Positions 57,083 to 64,000 of a stretch of DNA of 64,000 nucleotides are shown here, piece by piece. A model generated the notes under the pieces. The model was not told the DNA's origin and did no database searches. It worked only from the letters and a program-made list of their open reading frames with translations. A program made the translations under genes and the position numbers. How positions within the stretch are numbered: position 1 is the first letter of the stretch; the number at the start of each line of letters is the position of its first letter. The stretch is taken from the NCBI GenBank assembly GCA_900546495.1, contig URDN01000002.1, forward strand, positions 1-64,000, in the 5' to 3' direction. This stretch comes from an uncultured Lachnospiraceae bacterium (GTDB taxonomy: Bacteria; Bacillota; Clostridia; Lachnospirales; Lachnospiraceae).

Positions 57083-58237
57083 TTACAGCATACTCTCGCC
57101 CGCAATATTTCCGGACAGTCCAAAATAATCCAGCACAGTTGCCCCTATATCAGAAAAGCTTCCACGGGTTCCCATATTTTTGCCATGCGGCAGATTTTTT
57201 CCATACATCACAAATGGAGTGTACTCTCTGGAATGGTCTGTAGAAGGTGTTCCCGGATCGCAGCCATGATCTGCCGTGATCATCAGCACGTCTTCCGGCT
57301 CCAGGGCAGACAAAATTTTCGGGAGCTGCTGGTCAAAATAGGTCAGTGCCTTTGCATACCCCGGCACATCATTTCTATGCCCATAGAGCATGTCAAAATC
57401 CACCAGATTCACAAAACACAGACCATTAAAATCACGCTCCATATATTCCATCGTCTTTTCAATGCCATCTGCATTATCCTGCGTCCGTACAAACTCCGTT
57501 ATACCTTTTCCTGCAAAAATATCATTGATCTTGCCAACGCCAATCACATCATACTCTGCTTCTTTTAAAACATCAAGCATTGTATCCTGCGGCGGTTCCA
57601 GGGAAAAATCATGTCGTCTGGACGTTCTGGTATAGTTTCCGGAAGAAGTACCGACAAATGGCCGTGCAATAACTCTGCCAACTCCCAGATCCCCCTGCAG
57701 CATCTGACGCGCGATCTCACAGTCACGATACAATTCTTCCACCGGAACTACATCTTCATGCGCTGCAATCTGAAACACGGAATCGGCAGACGTATAAACG
57801 ATCAGCGCACCCGTTTTCCTATGCTCATCGCCATAATCCTGAATGACCTGTGTGCCGGAATACGGCTTGTTGCACAGCACCTTGCGTCCCACAGCCTTTG
57901 AAAATTCGTCCAGCATTTCCTGCGGAAATCCATTCGGGAAGGTCGGCATCGGCTTTTTCGAAATCAGTCCGGCAATTTCCCAATGACCGGTAGTCGTATC
58001 CTTACCTGCGGACTGCTCTGTCATTCTTGCAAATACTCCTTCCGGCGCTGCATACGGTGCTTTTGCCGTTACACCATCAATATTGAACAACCCCAGTTTT
58101 TCCATATTCGGCATGGAAAATTCCGGGCTCTTTGCCACAGTTCCAAGGGTGTTGCTGCCTTTATCCCCATAGTTTGCCGCATCCGGCATCTCACCAATAC
58201 CAAAACTGTCCAGAACAATTAAAAATACACGTTTCAT
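57083..58237 (-). CDS. deoB: Phosphopentomutase
   Basis: 384 residues from ATG 58237 (AAGGAGG upstream); upstream in-frame sequence overlaps the promoter. It interconverts ribose/deoxyribose 1- and 5-phosphates in nucleoside salvage. It is an alkaline-phosphatase-fold metalloenzyme with DSFGIGEMPDA at the start, the catalytic Thr in GKDTTTGHWE and metal ligands in ADHGCDP. Normal length. No other nucleoside genes are adjacent. Confidence 0.95.
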   Translation of the reverse strand: MKRVFLIVLDSFGIGEMPDAANYGDKGSNTLGTVAKSPEFSMPNMEKLGLFNIDGVTAKAPYAAPEGVFARMTEQSAGKDTTTGHWEIAGLISKKPMPTFPNGFPQEMLDEFSKAVGRKVLCNKPYSGTQVIQDYGDEHRKTGALIVYTSADSVFQIAAHEDVVPVEELYRDCEIARQMLQGDLGVGRVIARPFVGTSSGNYTRTSRRHDFSLEPPQDTMLDVLKEAEYDVIGVGKINDIFAGKGITEFVRTQDNADGIEKTMEYMERDFNGLCFVNLVDFDMLYGHRNDVPGYAKALTYFDQQLPKILSALEPEDVLMITADHGCDPGTPSTDHSREYTPFVMYGKNLPHGKNMGTRGSFSDIGATVLDYFGLSGNIAGESML

Positions 58238-58316
58238 CTGTCGTTCCTCCTTGTCTGCGTTTTTTATCCTGTTACCCGAAAAATCTGTTTTTTCTCCGGA
58301 TATCCATTTGTCTACA

Positions 58317-58346
58317 GTATAGCACATTCTCTTATTTTCTGTTCAA
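58317..58346 (-). promoter_or_regulatory. Promoter of deoB
   Basis: Minus strand TTGAAC (58341-58346), 18-bp spacer, extended -10 TGCTATACT (TATACT at 58317-58322). Confidence 0.65.
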
Positions 58347-58529
58347 CAATCACTCTCATTAATGCAATTTTTTCTTATCACCTTTTTCTATTACTCTGCC
58401 CTGCTTTGACATTCGTAATTCACTATACTTATTCACAACTTTTAATGCTCAAATAATATATTTCTATAGGACTAAATTCTCACATTTTTATAATCAGCTA
58501 AGCTTTTCATAAAATTTCATTTTTAACAA

Positions 58530-59228
58530 TTATTGACTTAGTGGCGTAATCACAATATTCTCCGCTGAAATTCCGGTTTTCCTTTTTACAATATCCTCCA
58601 CCTGTGCCCGTTTCGCATCCGTGACATCACCCATATTTAACACCACATCCGCTTCATTGTCTGTAATGCTGACTACTACATCGGAAAATCCTTTGGCTTC
58701 CAGCAAAATTTCTGCTGCATTTTCCCGCTCTGCAACATCCGTCATCTGAATCATAGAATCAATGGCATCCTGTTTCTGCGCTTCTGCAATGGAAGTATTA
58801 TTGATGATTTCCAGAAGCGTTTCTTTGTTTTTCGAACGCACCTGCTCCCGATTCAGCTTCACATCTGCCGCAAATGCCAGTCCCTGCGCATCTGCTGAAG
58901 TCTGTACCGTTTCTCCCGGATTCTGCACATCTTCGGTATTCCTCTGATTTGCATCATTTTGCGTACTCTGACCTGTCTGGTCTGTTCCATCTTCTGTCTG
59001 CGCATCCGTTGTGCTGGCGGTCTGCGTATTATCCTCTGTATCCGTAAAAATCTCTCCAATCTGTCCGTCCTCTGAAATATCATATGTATTGTCTACATTG
59101 TCCCCTGCTGTCTGAATGGCTTCATTTTCTGCCACATTTGTCTTCGTATAGCTGATGTAGCCTGCCACAGCAATCATCAGAGCCAGTGTGGTAATAATAA
59201 TCTGATTTTTACGAAATATCTTTTTCAA
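58530..59228 (-). CDS. spoIIIAH: Stage III sporulation protein AH
   Basis: 232 residues from TTG 59228, overlapping the spoIIIAG stop (TTGA). It is a mother-cell membrane protein whose ring domain meets forespore SpoIIQ (or its clostridial counterpart) to form the feeding channel. One N-terminal membrane helix, an Asp/Thr/Gln-rich linker (about 40-110), and a C-terminal YscJ/FliF-like ring domain (about 120-232). Confidence 0.9.
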   Translation of the reverse strand: MKKIFRKNQIIITTLALMIAVAGYISYTKTNVAENEAIQTAGDNVDNTYDISEDGQIGEIFTDTEDNTQTASTTDAQTEDGTDQTGQSTQNDANQRNTEDVQNPGETVQTSADAQGLAFAADVKLNREQVRSKNKETLLEIINNTSIAEAQKQDAIDSMIQMTDVAERENAAEILLEAKGFSDVVVSITDNEADVVLNMGDVTDAKRAQVEDIVKRKTGISAENIVITPLSQ

Positions 59229-59863
59229 TTGGAATCTCCCTTCGTTTTCATTTTAACTATCTTTATTTTATGTGCATCCAATCCAAATAATGCCTCCACC
59301 GCCTCAGAAATATTTTTTCTGACGCCTGCATCTGCTCCCCCTTCTGCCACGATCAGAACTCCATCAATCTTCGGCAATATTTCTTTGTTCACAAACGGTG
59401 TTTCATCCCCGTCTAATTGGGAAAAAACAGTCGATTCGCTGCTTTCCCGACTGCCAGAGCCAGAACTTCCTCCACCCAAACTTCCTGCTGTTCCGCTAGC
59501 AGAATCCTGCCCGGAACTTCCCGTGGCAGCATCCTGCCGCATTGTCACATCTTTTTCCACCACGGACTCTCCCTGATCCTGAAATGTGATCATCACCTGC
59601 ACCTTACCCACACCATCCATCCCCTGCAAAATCTGCGCCAGACGTGTTTCCAGCGTTTTCTCATAATCTGATTCCCCCGATTCGGTTCCATTTGTCTGCG
59701 CAATTTCTGTTTGTGTATTTTGCTGCTTTATGGTTTTGGAACTGCTCTTTCCGGCAGGCATGGCAACAACCAAAAGCAACACTCCTGCCAGAAATAAGAT
59801 CAGCCACTGATCCTTTTTCATTTTTTTCCACTTTTTCTCCCGCAGAAACTCCTTCAGATCCAT
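59225..59863 (-). CDS. spoIIIAG: Stage III sporulation protein AG
   Basis: 212 residues; start overlaps the spoIIIAF stop by one base (TAATG). It forms a large ring of the SpoIIIA channel in the intermembrane space. One membrane helix (about 20-40), then a ring-building motif domain (GVGKVQVMITFQD; GVLIVAEGGADAGVRKNI) interrupted by a Gly/Ser-rich loop. Confidence 0.9.
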   Translation of the reverse strand: MDLKEFLREKKWKKMKKDQWLILFLAGVLLLVVAMPAGKSSSKTIKQQNTQTEIAQTNGTESGESDYEKTLETRLAQILQGMDGVGKVQVMITFQDQGESVVEKDVTMRQDAATGSSGQDSASGTAGSLGGGSSGSGSRESSESTVFSQLDGDETPFVNKEILPKIDGVLIVAEGGADAGVRKNISEAVEALFGLDAHKIKIVKMKTKGDSN

Positions 59864-60363
59864 TATGCCTCATACACCTCCACCTGATCCGCAGATATGC
59901 CACAGGCCTGCGCCGTCTCCTCCTGCATGCGCTGCCTGCTCGCTTCACTGATAACCACTGTCCACACTTTTACCCGAAGAATCGAACCGTCATCCTCTGA
60001 AAAATTCACCTCCACCTGCCGCACCGGACAGCCATTCATCTCCCCCAATTTTTCTATCATCTGGGTCACCGCGCCCTTTGTCTCTTCCTCATAATAAGCT
60101 TGCTGCTGCCGTTCCATATAAGAAAAATCCAGTTGTCCGCTCTGTAGCACATCCTGTTGCAACAGTTCCCTCTCCAGCGTCTGCTCCCAGTTTTTCTGTC
60201 CCAAGAGAGAAAACAGTGGACTCACAATTGTCAGGACAAACACCATTCCCACAAAAAATCGTACATATTTTCGATAGGTTCCGGAAGGAAGCACCTGCAG
60301 CAAAATTGTCAGGAAAATCCCCAGAAAGATCATTCGTTTTACCCATTCCAGTAACTCTGTCAT
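59863..60363 (-). CDS. spoIIIAF: Stage III sporulation protein AF
   Basis: 166 residues from ATG 60363, which overlaps the spoIIIAE stop by four bases (ATGA). Two N-terminal membrane helices are followed by a ring-type soluble domain (PVRQVEVNFSEDDGSILRVKVW). Part of the SpoIIIA channel in the mother-cell membrane. Confidence 0.85.
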   Translation of the reverse strand: MTELLEWVKRMIFLGIFLTILLQVLPSGTYRKYVRFFVGMVFVLTIVSPLFSLLGQKNWEQTLERELLQQDVLQSGQLDFSYMERQQQAYYEEETKGAVTQMIEKLGEMNGCPVRQVEVNFSEDDGSILRVKVWTVVISEASRQRMQEETAQACGISADQVEVYEA

Positions 60364-61688
60364 ACCGTTGCCGTCACCACCACCGCTATCGTAATCATGC
60401 ACAATAAAATTCCAGTTCCCAATGCGCGAAACAGCAATAATGCGCCATCTCCCACACAGTCAATACATCCGCAGATCCGCTTATCTGAAAAAGGCTCCGC
60501 AAGTGCGCCTGCCATCTTATAGAATACCGAAAATATCAGCATTTTTAGCAACGGTCCGATTGCCAGACAAAGCAATACGATCATCGCTGCCGTTCCGATT
60601 CCGTTTCGGATCACTGCTGCAGAGCCGAAAAAAATATTTCCAACCGCCTGCGCCGTATTTCCAAGTCCCGGAATCATACTGATGGTTTGCGTTACGGACA
60701 TTTTTTTCAGATTGTCCACAGAAGGAGCGATCATCCGCTCAATCACATTCATACCGGTCACTCCCGCCAGCAGCAGTCTCATCACCCAGATCAGTCCCCG
60801 CTTCAGCAATGCCGTCATCCGGGAAATCAAATTTCCCGCTGTCATACAATTTAGCATCTGCAGCACCACATACACATGAATCGTCGGAATCACCACATAC
60901 AATAGCACACGCTCGATCAGATAAATCACGATCAAAGACAACTGATAAAATCCCACCGCTGTCACTTGCTGACTGCAAAATACCATTGTCATGCAAAATG
61001 CCGGCAGCAATGCTTCCATAAAACTAATCACCTGATCTAACACACCTTCCAAAATGCCATGAATCAACAGATACGACCGAAGAAGCAATCCCATTAACAG
61101 CAGAAAATACAGATAAAATCCTGTTTTTGAAATCTGACTGTTCTCAAATACATTGATAAAGTTTTGCAAAAACGCACACGCTGCCGTCAAAAGCAAAATC
61201 TGAACAAATACCTGTCTGCCCTCTTCCACATCTCCAAATGCACTGCGTAAAATCCGACGAAACAACTCCAGCTTGTCTGTATTTGCATCTGCCCTCATCA
61301 GGCTTTTCACCAGTTCCCGGAAAGATATATTTTCCGTGTCGGTATTCTCCTGCAACACATCCTGAATATCCGATAACGGTAAATCTGATAATATATCCTG
61401 CTGCATGCTATCGCTGTCCAATGTTCCTGTATCATCAGTTTCTGTTTTATAAGAAACCTCCTCTATTTGTACCTTTGCCATACAACGCTCGTTATCCTGT
61501 ATCATCTCAATATTCTCGCTGTTCACATGTTCTGCTTCTGCCGCCTGCACCGGTTTCGCCCCAATACTTATCCCAACAAGCAAAACACTTAATAGTACAA
61601 AATGTATCAAAAGCAATTGTATTTTCTCCATTTGCCATTCTCTTTGATCTATCGCACTGGTATTCCTTTTTTCAATTTTATTATTCAA
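60360..61688 (-). CDS. spoIIIAE: Stage III sporulation protein AE
   Basis: 442 residues from TTG 61688 (GGGAG 6 bp upstream); an in-frame ATG at 61631 is an alternative but has a weak ribosome site. It has a signal-like N-terminus, an acidic extracytoplasmic stretch, and about seven membrane helices in the C-terminal two thirds (MTMVFCSQQVTAVGFYQLSL; MIPGLGNTAQAVGNIFFGSA). Polytopic core component of the SpoIIIA channel. Confidence 0.9.
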   Translation of the reverse strand: MNNKIEKRNTSAIDQREWQMEKIQLLLIHFVLLSVLLVGISIGAKPVQAAEAEHVNSENIEMIQDNERCMAKVQIEEVSYKTETDDTGTLDSDSMQQDILSDLPLSDIQDVLQENTDTENISFRELVKSLMRADANTDKLELFRRILRSAFGDVEEGRQVFVQILLLTAACAFLQNFINVFENSQISKTGFYLYFLLLMGLLLRSYLLIHGILEGVLDQVISFMEALLPAFCMTMVFCSQQVTAVGFYQLSLIVIYLIERVLLYVVIPTIHVYVVLQMLNCMTAGNLISRMTALLKRGLIWVMRLLLAGVTGMNVIERMIAPSVDNLKKMSVTQTISMIPGLGNTAQAVGNIFFGSAAVIRNGIGTAAMIVLLCLAIGPLLKMLIFSVFYKMAGALAEPFSDKRICGCIDCVGDGALLLFRALGTGILLCMITIAVVVTATV

Positions 61689-61705
61689 AATTTTCTCCCA
61701 CTACT

Positions 61706-62095
61706 TCATGCCCCCAATAATCCTTCAATTGTTTCCAACAGTGTTAGCAACACTGGCACGCTTACAGCCATAATTGAGAACTTTGCAAACATTTCAATCT
61801 GACTTCCAATCGCAGAAAAACCGGCATCTTTGCAGATTCCAGAAGCGAACTCTGCCACATAAGTAATCCCCATCAACTTCACCAGAATTTTCAGCATCGC
61901 CGCATCAATCCCGGTATACTGCTCAATCTTCTGAATCGTCTCCATCACCACCTGCAGCCGGTTCATACTGAAAATCAGGATCAGAATAACAGCGGTCAGA
62001 CTCAGATACAGCGCATATTCACTTTTCTGCTGTTTCAACAGCAATGCAAGCACCACTGCTCCTATACCAAGCATCGAAATCTGAATGATTCCCAC
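61706..62095 (-). CDS. spoIIIAD: Stage III sporulation protein AD
   Basis: 129 residues from GTG 62095 (GGAAGGGAG upstream). Three to four membrane helices; conserved KIEQYTGIDAAMLKILVKLMGITYVAEFA. Works with SpoIIIAC in the channel membrane complex. Confidence 0.9.
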   Translation of the reverse strand: MGIIQISMLGIGAVVLALLLKQQKSEYALYLSLTAVILILIFSMNRLQVVMETIQKIEQYTGIDAAMLKILVKLMGITYVAEFASGICKDAGFSAIGSQIEMFAKFSIMAVSVPVLLTLLETIEGLLGA

Positions 62096-62113
62096 CGTAT
62101 GCTCCCTTCCTTT

Positions 62114-62308
62114 TTATAGTGAAAATAAATTTTTAATCTTATCAAACAGGTCATAAATATATGGCACGATCCAGAACAATACAATTACCAATCCTGTCAG
62201 ACTGACCAGAAACGCATGCTCCTCTCTGCCACTGTGCTTTAAAACCTGTCCGATCACTGTGACCAGAATCCCCACCGCCGCTATTTTAAACAACAAATTG
62301 ACATCCAT
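62114..62308 (-). CDS. spoIIIAC: Stage III sporulation protein AC
   Basis: 64 residues with two membrane helices (FKIAAVGILVTVIGQVLKHS; EHAFLVSLTGLVIVLFWIV) and AGGAGG upstream. The very small size is normal for SpoIIIAC. Confidence 0.92.
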   Translation of the reverse strand: MDVNLLFKIAAVGILVTVIGQVLKHSGREEHAFLVSLTGLVIVLFWIVPYIYDLFDKIKNLFSL

Positions 62309-62346
62309 ACATGTCCTCCTGTAACCTCATCCACCGCAAAAAACGC

Positions 62347-62868
62347 TTAAACCAGAACCAATATCACAAAGATCCCAGCTGCCATCCCAAGATAACGGTA
62401 AATACGTTTCTTCTCCTCCAACTCTTTCAACACCTGTTCCTGCATCCGCTGCAACCGTTTTGCACATCCCTTCAAATGTTGTTCCTGCTGCGTCTGATCC
62501 AAAAAACCCAGATGTTTTCCGATCCGGCAGACCTCGTCCAATTCTTCCGCTTTCAAAAATAATTCTTTCTGCGCTTCCCGAAATGCCTGCTCCCAGATTG
62601 TCACAAATTCTGTCCCGCTTCCTTTTTTCATCTGTTCTACAATATGTAGCAGCACAGCAGCAATCTCCGGTCGTACTTTCTTTTGCACCTGTAATAATGC
62701 GTCCTGAATTGGAAGCCTCTCATATCGGATCTCCGCTGCCAGTAATTCCGTCATTTCAATCAATGATTCCAGCATTTTCCTATGTAAGTTTCCTGCCCTA
62801 AATATCTCCCTGACAAATCCGACGCAAGCCACCAACACGCAGACACTTCCCGCCAATTTTAAAAACAT
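62347..62868 (-). CDS. spoIIIAB: Stage III sporulation protein AB
   Basis: 173 residues with membrane helices at both ends and a helical middle (MTELLAAEIRYERLPIQDALL; LGFLDQTQQEQHLKGCAKRL). It resembles GspF/type II secretion membrane proteins in role and is thought to support the SpoIIIAA ATPase. Confidence 0.9.
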   Translation of the reverse strand: MFLKLAGSVCVLVACVGFVREIFRAGNLHRKMLESLIEMTELLAAEIRYERLPIQDALLQVQKKVRPEIAAVLLHIVEQMKKGSGTEFVTIWEQAFREAQKELFLKAEELDEVCRIGKHLGFLDQTQQEQHLKGCAKRLQRMQEQVLKELEEKKRIYRYLGMAAGIFVILVLV

Positions 62869-62941
62869 ACATCCTCTTTTCTACAACCACCTTTATATTT
62901 TATAAACAATAGCTTTCTTCCAAAATCATGTAATTCCATTT

Positions 62942-63889
62942 TCAATCCCACTTCCGGTAAATTTCATCAGCAGTTTTCACCTGATACCTTCTCTTTCCAT
63001 CTTCCTTCGAAATAACCACATATCTTCCAAACAGCTGCTCATCTCGACACTTGTCCCATCCAGGTTTTTGAAACAGCTCCTCCAGACTTCCCGCATGCAC
63101 CGTTGCCAGCAAATAACAGCCACACCGCAGGGCGTATTGCATGGCAGAAAAATCCTCCACTCCACCAATTTCATCCACTGCAAGAATTTCCGGTGCCATA
63201 CTGCGCACCAACAGCATCATTCCTTCCACTTTCGGGCATCCATCCAATACATCCGTTCGTATTCCAACATCATTTTGCGGAATTCCGTGTAAACATCCGG
63301 CGATCTCTGAACGCTCATCCACCAATCCAATCCGTTTCCCGGAATGCACTTCATCTCCATTCGAAAACAATCGAATCAAATCCCGTAAAAGCGTTGTTTT
63401 CCCAGTTCCCGGTGCAGATAACACAAGCGTATTTTCAGGCTCATCATTCTCCCATAACTGCTCGTACACTGTTTTTCCGCATTCTTTTCGTTCTCTGGCA
63501 ATACGAATGTTCAGATACAAAATCGGATAAATCCTTCCAATTGCCCCTGCTTTCTCCGTCACCTGACCGCACACACCAATTCGATGTCCTCCTTCCACTG
63601 TCAGAAATCCCTGCCGAACTTCCTCCTCATAGGCATAAAGAGAATACTGTGACATCAGCGTACTCATCTGCCGTAGATCTTCTGCCGTTACCGATAGGCA
63701 CTGCCTGTCCGGTAATCTTACCAACGTACCATTCTTCAAAAAATACGCTCCTCTTGCAGTGACCAGTTCTATCGGTTGATTCACCCGTACCCGAATTTCC
63801 TCCAGTTCTCCGGAAAACTTTTCAAAAATATCCGTCTCCAAAAAGTACTCCCTGATTCTTATAGGAAATAACCTTAAAATCTGCTCCAT
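62942..63889 (-). CDS. spoIIIAA: Stage III sporulation protein AA (ATPase)
   Basis: 315 residues from ATG 63889 (GGAG 7 bp upstream); a longer frame to 63925 lacks such a site. It is a type II/IV secretion-like ATPase powering the SpoIIIA channel, with Walker A SAPGTGKTTLLRDL and Walker B ILAVDEIGG. It is the first gene of the eight-gene spoIIIA operon, which is complete and in standard order. Confidence 0.95.
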   Translation of the reverse strand: MEQILRLFPIRIREYFLETDIFEKFSGELEEIRVRVNQPIELVTARGAYFLKNGTLVRLPDRQCLSVTAEDLRQMSTLMSQYSLYAYEEEVRQGFLTVEGGHRIGVCGQVTEKAGAIGRIYPILYLNIRIARERKECGKTVYEQLWENDEPENTLVLSAPGTGKTTLLRDLIRLFSNGDEVHSGKRIGLVDERSEIAGCLHGIPQNDVGIRTDVLDGCPKVEGMMLLVRSMAPEILAVDEIGGVEDFSAMQYALRCGCYLLATVHAGSLEELFQKPGWDKCRDEQLFGRYVVISKEDGKRRYQVKTADEIYRKWD

Positions 63890-63930
63890 CGCATCACTCC
63901 ATCCGGTAATTTGTTGCATTACCATAGTCT

Positions 63931-63938
63931 AATATATG
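63931..63938 (-). promoter_or_regulatory. Possible sigma-E -10 element of the spoIIIA operon
   Basis: CATATATT on the minus strand, about 42 bp before the start, fits the sigma-E -10 pattern. The -35 is not clear. spoIIIA operons are known to be under sigma-E. Confidence 0.4.
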
Positions 63939-64000
63939 TGTTCCTGCTCATCTTAGAACAAAAAAACTTCTGAAAAATATACCGCAGACTAAAACGTCTT

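Noticed and set aside
1..64000. tRNA, rRNA, phage or complete insertion sequence genes
   Set aside because: None was recognised on either strand. The only mobile-like signals are the short structured repeats.

Overview
The window looks like a chromosomal segment of an anaerobic, spore-forming, Gram-positive Clostridia of the Lachnospiraceae type (Blautia-like is my best guess, by gene content only). The evidence is a complete spoIIIAA-AH sporulation operon, AddAB and RNase Y instead of RecBCD and RNase E, a fused 2-hydroxyacyl-CoA dehydratase activase, a GH112 galacto-N-biose-type phosphorylase, sigma-A promoters with strong AGGAGG ribosome sites, and Gram-positive CIRCE, LexA and BirA operators. 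I saw no rRNA, tRNA, CRISPR array or complete insertion sequence.

Layout. 0.2-4.8 kb (- strand): MocR regulator, glnS, a rhomboid-like membrane protein without the catalytic residues, and a LysM protein. 5.1-9.4 kb (+): a 1419-residue acyl-CoA dehydratase activase/dehydratase fusion. 9.6-11.8 kb (-): ferredoxin-type aldo/keto reductase and an acyltransferase with a damaged start. 12.2-14.2 kb (+): htpG behind a CIRCE operator. 14.3-25.2 kb (-): addB-addA-maf-small acidic protein-PrsA-like lipoprotein-M23 cell-wall protein. 25.3-29.6 kb (-): GH112 phosphorylase, uppP, alpha/beta hydrolase.

29.8-45.6 kb (-) is the most distinctive block. It encodes a cell-wall-anchored protein with a cohesin-like domain (33646-36432) between two secreted proteins that end in the same X-module plus dockerin pair: a 1724-residue beta-helix protein (36620-41794) and a transglutaminase-like protein split by a frameshift (29780-33558). 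Upstream lie a receiver-like protein with Glu at the phospho-acceptor position, a NarL-type response regulator, a soluble histidine kinase and a membrane sensor. I read this as a small, self-contained cohesin-dockerin surface assembly with its own signalling genes.

45.6-48.0 kb is an AT-rich accessory patch (XRE regulator, small membrane proteins, a DUF5107 remnant). 48.0-50.8 kb (+): AraC regulator and a BirA-controlled bioB-bioY unit. 51.1-58.3 kb (-): rny, recX-recA with a LexA box, trxA, prfC, deoB. 58.5-63.9 kb (-): spoIIIAH back to spoIIIAA.

A second notable feature is a dispersed repeat of about 160 bp with several hairpins. There are three full copies (16918-17083, 17904-18067, 49008-49170) and three end fragments. 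Each full copy is in the same orientation as the gene just downstream and ends 16-63 bp before its start codon; two copies bracket maf. Substitutions between copies keep pairing through G-U wobbles in that orientation, which suggests it acts, or once acted, as RNA.
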